In this document: piece by piece, positions 12,816-23,157 of the stretch | How positions within the stretch are numbered: position 1 is the first letter of the stretch | How the letters are laid out: the number at the start of each line of letters is the position of its first letter | NCBI GenBank assembly: GCA_964019415.1 | Contig: OZ025889.1 | Coordinates: 3,999,899 to 4,063,898 of the forward strand | DNA length: 64,000 bases | Source: Ianthella basta | Taxonomy: Eukaryota; Porifera; Demospongiae; Verongiida; Ianthellidae | Direction of reading: 5' to 3' | Made by a program: the position numbers and the translations under genes | The notes under the pieces: generated by a model | Seen by the model: the letters and a program-made list of their open reading frames with translations, nothing else | Database searches by the model: none | What the model was told of the DNA's origin: nothing

Positions 12816-13770
12816 GTGAGTAATCAAGTAGAAGCTATAGTCACTGTGTGTTGCATGATGAAGCCATGCATCAAGTGTAGGAATTAATGTCCATAGCCAT
12901 TTGATTTGCATTGTTATCCCTTCCGACATGCATGCACTCTGCTAGCTACAGGAGCAACAGGAAACCATTGTTCGGTTGAATGCAGTCATGCCACATTTTC
13001 CTATAGAGACATTCAATTCAAAATGGCCAATTCTCAGCCCTCCCACATTGCTAATGGGCATTAGAAAAGTCTTTTGGGACCATTTGAAGTCATTGACCCA
13101 GGGTATGATTTTAGGTGGCAGCCCTCTCCCCTCCCAATAGATATGCAGCAACCATGTATTCATAATGAGCATCATGATGGTTTGATGATTAATTGTATAA
13201 TTATGAGTGTTAAACTGTGTAGTATATATTGCTGCACATAATCATGAGTTAATATATTTCCTGCTGTAGATGTCAACGGTGGTGTAGTATATGATACTTA
13301 ACCTGTTACTGTTACTTAGATCAGCTTTCTTATAATTATAGGAAAAGTGTTGTCTGCTATTGGACAAAATGCTGTTAATGTTCTAGGTAAGTGCTAAGTG
13401 CTGGATGACAGTCAAATCTAAAACCAGTTATAATTCCAAGTGGAAAACAGAAGAATTGTAACAAGAGAAAATACTTATAATTACTTGTGCTCACTGAGTG
13501 TCTACTTTTGACAAAAGGTTCTCTGTTTGCACATTTTACAAACGTTTCCAGTTTGTGGTGTGCTATTGTCAGATGTTAAAGAAAATGGCGAATCCTAGAA
13601 GTTTTTTGGTTGGATCATTAGCTGCTGATGACATTGATACATAGCCAGCTAGCTAAGCAGTCAGAAGCATTTCCATTGGCACAAAATTAATGGGCCAAAG
13701 TACACTAATTGTACACTCAGATCATGCGACATGCACATATGTTGTTCTGATACAAGCTTGCGCTATGGGT

Positions 13771-13771
13771 T

Positions 13772-13813
<42 letters not shown>

Positions 13814-14125
13814 ATTTAAGTGCACCATGTCCATTGGCACTAGGGCACAGATTGGCCCCAGGCAGTACTTACACATAACAGGCAAAATGAATACTCATGA
13901 ACCTGCAGTAGTGTTACCCAAACCTTGCATGCCACATACATACAATGATAGATAGCATTTCATAATTGTGGCATGCAGCAGACAGCAGGGACGCAGTGGG
14001 ATCCTGGGTACTGCCCTTGTCACTGTGTCATCTCATCCAGGCTTCCAATAGTCCTCGTTGGGATTTCCATGCTTCGCACCTCATCAACCAATGATCTACA
14101 TCTTCCACTTCACCACTATTAGCTA
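13771..14125 (-). mobile_element. 3' fragment of a LINE with (TGAT)n tail
   Basis: (ATCA)n at 13771-13811 is followed by sequence related to the 3' end of the broken LINE at 57.65 kb (AAGTGCACCATG..., CACTAGGGC, ATTGGCCC), then a piece similar to its C-terminal coding part near 14083-14112. On the minus strand this is LINE 3' end plus tail. The flanks match the uninterrupted region upstream of RTK-C near 40455-40475, so it inserted after the RTK duplication. Confidence 0.6.
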
Positions 14126-14517
14126 CAATCACTAGCTAGCTACAAAATTGTTGCTGAGAGTCACACACAAAGACACCAGGCCACTGGTGTCTTCACATAT
14201 GTTGCATGGTTTCACATTGGGGTATACCTCCATATTATATATAATGCTGTTACTCTAAGCTACTAAGAGTCTCACAGATGGTAATTTAGCATGCATATGC
14301 GCGCTTAAGTGTGTAACAGTGACAGTGCACAGGAGCTAGCTAAATAGCTACAAAGTGAGTGCCATGATGTGAACACAGAGTTTAAGAACTGCTATTCAAT
14401 TCTACCAGAATTTTGCATAGTAGGTGTAGATTAAGGAGACACAGATTGGAGAGACATGCATTATCAGAATTCCATGAAACTGTGTTGCGCCTGGTGATGT
14501 CGTTGGGGGGCGGGGGG
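14126..14517. other. Upstream region of RTK-A
   Basis: No coding exon. The sequence is alignable by eye to the region upstream of RTK-C (about 40475-40800), so it belongs to the duplicated unit. A G-rich run lies at about 14503-14518. Confidence 0.4.
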
Positions 14518-14556
14518 CAGCGTAGGCGCACAAGTGGTCGCTTAAACGCCCAGGGT
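14518..14556 (+). promoter_or_regulatory. Conserved promoter block of RTK-A
   Basis: The block has CAGCGTAGGCGCACAAGTGG and then CGC-TTAAACGCCCAGGGT. The same order of motifs occurs 26802-26836 and 40801-40853, each time about 100-140 bases before the signal-peptide ATG. I do not see it before the short-tail genes 1-3. It is probably a core promoter or a shared transcription-factor site; a 5'UTR element cannot be excluded. Confidence 0.5.
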
Positions 14557-14656
14557 GATTATTGAACACCGTAAATAAGTTCAGTATAAGTACAGTGACT
14601 GCTATGCGAACAGCATTCAAAATTTTGTGATTGTCCGCCAGATGAGTACTGCAGCA

Positions 14657-16085
14657 ATGGCACTTCTAAGCAGTACTGGTCTCTTTCTGAGATTGGGCAG
14701 TTTGCTACTCGTTGCTTCTCTGTCCTACAGTCAAGGTGAGTGAGGGCCACAGATGTGGTGGTAGGTGCGAGCTATAGGGGAAGAGGGACACTTCCACACA
14801 CGAACGCGGTAGCTAGCGCACCCCTATTGTTGCTAGAATTTAGGTTTTCGGCTATATAGCTGTATTTTTCTCCGAAACCTGATATAGGGCGTATAGCAAA
14901 TGCACAGGCAGGTTCTTTTGTGTGTCTGTTGTGAGGTCCCACACCACATGGGCCACGTTTGCTACTCTGCGAAGTACTCCAACACTGTAACTTCAGCCTT
15001 TCTCCGTCACATATGCCATGCCGCTTGTAAACGTAGCAACGCGCCATCAACGTCTATACTTTGTGTCATCTGTTGTCTGCTAAAGTGTACTGCTGTCACT
15101 CCAGTTTCCTTCTCTCCTGATTTACGTATCAATATCAGAAAACTGTCTGGGCCCTGGATTCACCCGGACTATCCCTCCCCAAGACGAGCTGTCTCAGTAC
15201 TCAACTACTGTGCTCCAACCTGGTGACGGGGCAATCTTCACCACGCTCAGTTTTAGATGTAACGGAACATTAAAGTCACTAACCATTCCCTCTGAAATAA
15301 GACAACAAGTACACCCAGTGGTGGATGACCTTCTAGAACCACGTCCCTCCATCTGGAGGTTTGATGGAGATAGATACCGCAGGATTATTGAAAGTACAGC
15401 AAGACAGAGCACCATTGATGCTCCTGGTACTACTGATAGTGATGACACTATTCGGCTACACCCTGGAGTGGTACTGTCATTTAACTTCACTGTAATGCTG
15501 CAAGTGGACATACAGGCAGGAGATATGCTCGGATTCCAACTAACAGCTATGTCTGATAATAGGATCGAACACTTGCCCCTCCTGTACAAACCTGGTCCCA
15601 CTCCTGGTAGCTTCACACCTGTCATCATTGCCAACTTCAATACTTCCAGTGAGCCAGCCACAAGTGGTCCTGTTGAAGGTGAACCATTATACATAGGTAC
15701 AGTAAGCTGCCTAAGTTGATGCTGAGCGATGAATGTGGCCATATCTCTACAGGTCAGTCAAGTGGCCAGTCTCCCAGTGACTCCAGTGCTTCTGTTGCAG
15801 CATTGGCTGTTCTGTTTGCACTGGCACTGATTGTGATCATAGCCCTGATTGTGGCTGTGGTAGTTCTTGTGGTGATGATGAAGAGAAGACAGACCATTAG
15901 TAAGTGCATGGGTTCAGTCTGGTCCATTTACACAGTCTGTTCATTAGAGGACTGTATTTGGAATGCACTCACTCTCACTCATTGTTCTTTTGTAGTATGT
16001 GAGTGTATGCCCATAAAATGTGAGCATATATAGCATTGTGCTGCTTAGTACTTGCATGGTGCTAAGACAACAATCATTTCTTACT

Positions 16086-16161
<76 letters not shown>

Positions 16162-19100
16162 ACGCATATGCACACCAAATCTTTGTTCCTGCAGTGTTCC
16201 TTGAAAGAATGAACATTCTACCCCAACTGTTCGTACATATTGTTATAGAATTGCTGCCGCATCTTATGCGTCAATGTATTTTGAACAGCTTAATTTGCAT
16301 GCTTGTGTTCCTTAGTGTATTAGGGATCCTATTTCTGACAATTGTATTCCTTATAATATATTTTCTAAATTGCCTCTGAATTGAAAATTATTTTTTCCCT
16401 GTGTTTGCATGTATGTGTGTAAACTATTGATTGAGTATGCTCTGGCAATAATTTACACTGCTTGACTGATTGTGCCTCTCTCTTGTCAAGGTTTGAATGT
16501 AGACAACAATAGCTACTACCAGCAGACGGCACTGCCAGTGAACAATGTGTTGTATGCAAATGCCAGCAACACTTGTGATAACAGTGCACTCAAGAGGTCC
16601 AAGCCATCTGCCATGAGCAATAACAATGGGCAGGCAGAAGCAGTCCCCACTCCATACTGTGTCCCTGTCATCCTGCAGAGCAAGGTAAGGAATCCACTAC
16701 AGTGAGTTGGCTGCATGGACAAGTGGTCTCCATTGCCATTGCACAATGTCATGTCTTCACTTCTTCTAATGAAGGTAGTAGGCAATGAATCAAAAGACAC
16801 CAGATGCTTCTATGTGCCAAGTTGGGTAAGTACTATAGCACTCCTTTCACATAGTTACGTATATACTGTAGCATCACATGTATATAGAACACCAAGTGAT
16901 TCATACAATGATACGAGATTATCTACAATATCAAGTGATTCATAGGCTGCATGCATTTTAGTTATATAGCATGTCAATGGCAATGATCTTACTTCCTTCC
17001 TGGATGGTCATGCCCTTCCCTTCCTTTGCATCAGAGCCAGAGACAGGACCGTGATGCCATATACGGGACAGTAGATGATGGCGTGTATGCAGCTATGGAG
17101 GATACAGGATTATCTCACTATTCAATGGTGTGCATCTCTCTGCCTATGTGTGCATGTGTGTGTGTTTGTGTGCGTTCTGTATTTGTGTGACTGCAATACT
17201 TGCATTAGTATTGTAAGATGGGGGTTGGGGTGCTGGGACTGCATGCACATATGTTTGTGACAATGCCATGCATGTCAATATGTCACCAGTACGTATGCTT
17301 ACACATGCTTTCTTAGATAGACACCCATTTCTGAGACGTTTAGATTCATTCTCAATGTAGCCAATGTTCATGCACATTTTGGCAGCTTCTAGCTACCTTC
17401 ATCACTCAGCTAGTGTGTACAAATCTGAACGTGCAAGAACTTCCTTAGAGCCACTTACATCTCATCAATGCACTTCAAAGAACTTTTTATCATGGATATC
17501 ACTATTACGTGAGCAAAATTAGTTATGCCATGGTAGCTGAGCAATACCATGCATTTTCATGCTTAACTAGCTAGACATGTAGCTCTATTTATACATGTTG
17601 CATTGCCGTGAGTTCATGCTGACCACAGGAGGATGACACCTACTGGTCACCAGCTGAAACATCAGAAGCAATATATGATCAGATGTCTAAAGGCAAGTTC
17701 CTTGAGATCCCTCTCTTTTCAGTGAAGAAACATGCTATGCTTGGTGAGGGTGAGTTTGGTGAGGTGTTCAAGGGAGAGTGGACCTCCCCAACAAAGACAC
17801 TGACAGTGGCTCTGAAGTCACTCAAGTCTTCAGCCTCAGCTGAGGAGAGGTTGAAGCTCCTCCAAGAGGCAGCCATCATGGGACAGTTCATTCACCCCCA
17901 CATTGTCAGACTCTATGGAGTGGTCACACTGTCGGAACCAGTGAGTATAATTATACATAATTATGCATAAGTAGGAAGCTAATGCATTTTGCATGATGAA
18001 GCCATACAACTACTGTTGGAGGCCAGTGCATGCGTGGCCATTTTGCTTTTAGTACAAAGTATTGTCGCCTTCCTACACGCATCCTGTTACATGTGCAACA
18101 GGAAGCCACTGTTCAGTTAAAGGCAGTCATGCTACATCTTCCTATTAGAGACATTCAATGTGGCCAGTACTTATTCACAGACAGTCTGAATTTTTCATTT
18201 TCAGGTGTTCTGTGGGTTGTATAATTGAATCATACCTCTGAACAATGCACCATGCACACATCTTCACTACCAGTAACACCATAAAGTACCTCTCTTTTGG
18301 CATCTAACACGTTTATACAAAGGTACGCAAAGTATAATGAAGTTAGACAAGGTCAAGTTTACACAAATTTAGATGCAAGTGTACCATGCAAGGGTTGGAC
18401 AGTTGCTAAATGAGATTGACACAAAATATAGCAAAGAGAAAGTGGTTCTAATGAAAATTTGCATTGATCACCTGCCACTTTAGAAAGTATTATATGTTGC
18501 TTGCTATTGGAGTAAGTTTTTGGTTTGAAATTTAATTAAGTTTTTCATGCAAAATTACTAGTGTTCAATGGAGCAAAACATTTGTCCCCAAAGGGCCTTG
18601 TCGGTTGCAAAGGATACAAAACAGATCAGCATTCTCACAATCTCTGTCGTATCCTTTACAATCATGGAAAAATGCCCTTAGGGAACAAAATGTTTGCTCC
18701 GTGGAACAAAGTGCACCATGTGATAAATGTGTGAAAACACTTCCCAAACAAGTCTTTGGGTTTGGTGATTAATCTCTATTCTATCTTGAAGCAAATGGTG
18801 TTCTCTTGACTTGTTGCTTTTGTATACCCTTGCCAACCTCAGCCTAGTTCATTCAAGTAAATGAAATTGCATGAACTAATGTGCCATGAATGCATACTTT
18901 TCCATGATTGTACAGAGTATGTACGTATGTATATATGTTACGCACATACCTTATACACTGATTTGATAGAGGCTCATAACTGCGACGTCCAATCAATCAT
19001 ATAACTGGTGAGCGATACTGCAGCTTAACAGAACAAGGTGTGAGCAGAATGTTTCAACTCAGGGTCTTTGTCACTGTAAGCAGTTGATAAAGATCTTGCT

Positions 19101-21938
19101 CTATCAATTTAAGCTGCAGTATTGCTCACCAGTTACATGATTGATGTATATATGTTAATGCATTTGGGAACTTAGCGCATTCGGGTACATAATATAACAC
19201 AACTCATGCCTGTTAGAACTTAGCGTAGTGACTCTGTGTTGTATTTCAGTTTGTGTTTTTGAATTTCTTCCCATTCACTCTCAATTCAGTGGCATGCCCT
19301 TAGGCAAGCTTACAATTGCTTGCTGCAGCGTACATTCAGCGTACAATGGCAGCGGTGCAGGTTCTGATTGGCTGTAACTTGCATGTGCTGGCCTGAATCC
19401 GGAGCCACTGTAACTTGCACTGGTGGTCTTTTTCAATGACCAACTAGCACAGATACTCTACTGGCACATGTGGTGGTGGCTACTGTAACTTGCACTGGTG
19501 GTCTTTTTCTATGACCAACTGACGCAGATACTCTACTGGCACAGGTGGTGGTGGCTGCGATATTGTAACTTGCACTGTGTGGTAAAGTATATATATATAT
19601 ACCATCACATGACATCACCTCACATTCCCTCACTTTTTGCTCAGTCTGCATCTTATTATTAATACTTTTACTGTACAAACGGAAATGGAATTGACTGAAC
19701 TATGATTCAGTGCAATTAACGAGTGCCTGAGTGTTCACAATTGTTGACACACAAATATCTATAGATGCATGTCCATGATTTAGTGTTCCCTTTGATCATA
19801 TCTACATAGATCATGATGGCAATGGAGTTTCTTCCAGGTGGTGAACTACTCAGTCACTTGGTGAACTTGAGCAAAAGGTGAGGTCATGTGACTCATATGT
19901 GTCTTCTGATTGGACATTGTGACTCACACTGGACCTGCATGTACAATATGCTCACCACTTACGCTGGCATACTTGTCACATGCCCTTGATATGTAGACCA
20001 AACAAGAAAGACATTGCGTTACTAAAGCAATTGCTGAAGTTCTGTCAGGAGATAGCTCATGCTATGGAGTACCTCTCCAAGAAGGGTTTCATCCACAGAG
20101 ACCTTGCTGCAAGGAACATACTGCTGACAGCAGACATGAAGTGCAAGGTAGGCTTAGATGTAAAAGAAGTGTAAATCTATTTAATAATGTACTTGAGCAT
20201 CCTAAAGTGCATTGGCACTTTGGTTGGTTGCTGTGTCATACACATTAGCAATTAGCAATCATTTTAGGGTTTAGGCATATTTTCTTCATGTGCATTCAAA
20301 AGGTTGCATTGTCTACATTTCAGCTTGCCGACTTTGGCATGTCCCATGACATGAATGAAGACTACTACTACAAACCCAAAGGAGGTGTGATTCCTGTCAA
20401 GTGGACAGCTCCTGAGGCCATTTTGTACAGGAAGTACACCACAAAGAGTGATGTGTGGAGCTATGGGATGGTGATGTATGAGATATGGTCACTGGGACAC
20501 AAGCCGTTTGAGAGAAGGAATGTACAGGAGGTAAGAGAGAGAGAGAGAGAGAGAGAGAGATACTGCATGTACGCAATGTACCTCCCCCATGCACTGTTCA
20601 CTATTCTTATAATTAACCATATATTATAGGATGAGTTGCATATATCTCTGTATTAACTAAGAGACATGCTGCTCGTATTCTCGGCGCTCCTAACTTTTGC
20701 ATAGTCATGGCTGCATGCCTGCAGAGAATAGAAGATTGCAGAGAATATTATGAAAAATTCCTTTCTCTTCTGTAAGCAGTTCCTATGCACATGTAACTAC
20801 AATTAATACAAAATGAATCAGTTCACTATATAGCTGTCCTCAACTGTATACTCTACTGAGCAACACTAGCCATACTGAACTCAATGTACTATAGCCATAC
20901 TGAACTCGATGTACTATAGCCATACTGAACTCAATGTACTATAGCCATACTGAACTCAATGTACTATAGCCATACTGAACTCAATGTACTATAGCCATAC
21001 TGAACTCAATGTACTATAGCCATACTGAACTCAATGTACTATAGCCATACTGAACTCAATGTACTATAGCCATACTGAACTCAATGTACTATAGCCATAC
21101 TGAACTCAATGTACTATAGCCATACTGAACTCAATGTACTATAGCCATACTGAACTCAATGTACTATAGCCATACTGAACTCAATGTACTATAGCCATAC
21201 TGAACTCAATGTACTATAGCCATACTGAACTCAATGTACTATAGCCATACTGAACTCAATGTACTATAACCATACTGAACTCAATGTACTATAGCTATAC
21301 TGAACTCAATGTACAGTGGTTAATATGACTTTACAGTGGCCATCTGATGGATAAAATTTCTTATTCAATAACTGCTGAAAGGGATGAAATTAACTTTAAT
21401 GTTCTAAAATATAATTATAACGGTACTGTACATTCTTGTTGTCGAATGACTGCCCTTGCATACATAGGTTGTGGAAGTATTCAGCACAGGATACTGCCAA
21501 CCTCCCCCACCTGGCTGCCCCAGGGGAGTGTATGCCATCATGGTGCAGTGCTGGTGAGTGAGAACATAGTGAATTCATTATATACCTTCAATGTGAAGCC
21601 GTCGTACATATATGCAGATTATGCACAGCAGGAATTATGTGTATAATATTATAATTATGCTTAGGCTTCTTAATCAGTTGTATATATTTTCCTCTCTATT
21701 ATCCTATACCAACACATTTGCCTACAAACTCCTCCTTCCTCCCCTCGTTAGGCACCCCGATTTCCACTCTCGTGTCAGTTTCACTGAAGTGTTGCAGTCC
21801 CTCAACTATGACCAGAGGTCCCTACTGCGGATGGCTCCAAGTGACAAGGCAGGAACACCTCTCTCCCTCACACTTGGAGCACCACTGGAACATGGACAAG
21901 ACCTACACAAGGACCTGCAGGACACTTACAAGAAGTAA
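14657..21938 (+). CDS. Receptor tyrosine kinase A
   Basis: Twelve exons: 14657-14735 signal peptide; 15139-15648 ectodomain (in-phase alternative donors after 15678 and 15696); 15753-15899 TM ([19 protein letters not shown], then MMKRRQT); 16491-16684, 16775-16825 and 17035-17127 juxtamembrane; 17629-17940 N-lobe; 19810-19877 hinge; 19997-20147 catalytic loop; 20324-20530 activation segment; 21468-21553; 21752-21938. The sum is 2085 nt, 694 aa. Kinase hallmarks are all present: [23 protein letters not shown] (helix C Glu), [35 protein letters not shown] (activation-loop Tyr), [23 protein letters not shown]. Juxtamembrane tyrosines include IYGTV and VYAAM (a PI3K-type YxxM). It should phosphorylate itself and substrates at the plasma membrane; the ligand is unknown. 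Introns carry a TG microsatellite and a 25 bp minisatellite. Confidence 0.88.
16089..16160. repeat. (TG)n microsatellite in RTK-A
   Basis: About 70 bases of TG repeat lie in the intron after the TM exon. RTK-C carries a TG-rich tract in the same intron (42421-42658), so the repeat was present before the duplication. Confidence 0.9.
18994..19144. mobile_element. Small hairpin MITE-like element in RTK-A intron
   Basis: Terminal inverted repeats TCAATCATATAACTGGTGAGC and its complement GCTCACCAGTTACATGATTGA (one mismatch) bound about 150 bases, with further pairing inside. It lies between the N-lobe and hinge exons of RTK-A. The homologous intron of RTK-C lacks it as far as I can see. Confidence 0.5.
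19410..19570. repeat. Two-copy tandem repeat of about 78 bp
   Basis: Two adjacent copies each contain GTAACTTGCACTGGTGGTC, TATGACCAACT (or close), CAGATACTCTACTGGCACA and GTGGTGGTGGCT. It is intronic in RTK-A with no coding meaning visible. Confidence 0.6.
20535..20561. repeat. (GA)n microsatellite at a splice donor
   Basis: A GA run starts only five bases after the donor of the activation-segment exon of RTK-A (20530). Length changes here might affect donor recognition. Confidence 0.7.
20871..21314. repeat. 25 bp minisatellite, about 18 copies
   Basis: The unit CATACTGAACTCAATG-TACTATAGC is repeated head to tail about 17.8 times with very few substitutions (one copy has CTCGATG; late copies have ATAACC and ATAGCTATAC). 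It lies in the intron between the activation-segment exon and the next kinase exon of RTK-A. The equivalent intron of RTK-C has no such array, so it arose in this copy. Such homogeneity suggests recent expansion and length polymorphism. Confidence 0.92.
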
Positions 21939-22129
21939 TGGTTACATAGTGAACTGCACCATTTTACACCCATCAGTTGCAGTAACATATATATTTAGCT
22001 ATACCACTCCAGGACCTGCATGAACACACTACATATACTGTGCTGACTAGCTGTAACAGTACAGACCTAGACAGTCATTAGCTTTACTAATAGTTGTATC
22101 CTCCTCTCCACTTAGCACCTATCACATTC

Positions 22130-22149
22130 AATAAAGTATGTACAATAAA
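22130..22149 (+). other. Polyadenylation signals of RTK-A
   Basis: AATAAA at 22130-22135 and again at 22144-22149, about 190-210 bases after the RTK-A stop codon. Confidence 0.55.
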
Positions 22150-22991
22150 ATGTGCATCATGCATGCTTTTATATTGTGCGTCGAGCTATGTATAGTGTAA
22201 TAGACTGCATGAGTTTTCAACAGCGAAAATTGCGCTCCGCGAAATTGGGGGTATTTACGTTTTTTGGAATGTGTGTCTTCGTTTGGAGCAACCGTTCAGG
22301 TTCCATATCTCTCCTCCGCTATTTTAGCACAGTCGGCGCAGATCAGAAGCTACCAGACCCCCAAGACAGCTCGCTAGAGAGGTGCCGTCGCCAGCTATCT
22401 CAGCAGCAAACACGAAGGTGAAGCGCATGCATGCAGATTGAACAGCGGCCTAGCTACCACAAAGTCGAAGACTTCGCGGAGCTTTTGAACGTTAGGGTGC
22501 ACGGAATTTCCAGTCCTCCCTGAAGCAGATCTTCCGAAAAGCTCTTATACGCGTTCACTTTGCACTAGATTGCACCACCCCGTCGAAGAAACATGGAGCG
22601 CACAGAGCGATATCTTCTTCGGAACGTGACCGACCCTAACTGCTGACCTAACTACTGCATGCAACAGCGAAAGTATCCTGACGATTTTCCGGTTTCCTGA
22701 CAGCTGCTTCCCACACTTCCATGAGCACATGACAGCCGCGCACCATCGCCTCCATGCTGAAACGTTCGCTTGCCATGTCCCCACGTCCCCTTTACGATCA
22801 GCTCCTTCAAAGCCTCGGTAAGGACACATCATTATCAAGGCTAATAGCGAGGTTTGTTTAGGTGTTTGTTATTCTTATCTACTTAATATTAATAGCAAAC
22901 ATTTTAACACTAGGCCCTGATCCGCGAAAACTTGTGGAAGGCCAATCCGCGAAAATTTGTGCTCCTCGAAAATTTGGCGCCATACGGTATA
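22150..22991. other. Gene-free stretch with GCGAAA-type repeat pieces
   Basis: The region is richer in GC than its surroundings. It has GCGAAAATTGCGCTCCGCGA near 22222 and a related TCCGCGAAAATTTGTGCTCC near 22950. These look like pieces of an interspersed repeat. The open frames here do not resemble any protein I know, and I call no gene. Confidence 0.4.
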
Positions 22992-23157
22992 TAGAGTGCG
23001 GAATCACATTTCGGCCGGCATCATATTTCGGCCACTCGTTCTCCACAGCCAAACGCATCCAGGGCTTTAAACTTGGTACATATGGAGGGCACACCAGTGT
23101 AACCTGGGGCTGAAAAGAAAAAGCCTACAGCTGTCTTCAATGTCACGCTAGACGGTA

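Noticed and set aside
15194-15742. Minus-strand 182-codon frame opposite the RTK-A ectodomain exon
   Set aside because: Antisense shadow; a similar frame is found opposite the RTK-C ectodomain exon, as expected from sequence similarity. The plus-strand frame has motifs, splice sites and paralogues.
22152-22421. 89-codon frame after RTK-A
   Set aside because: Overlaps GCGAAA-type repeat sequence, has no paralogue or recognisable motif.
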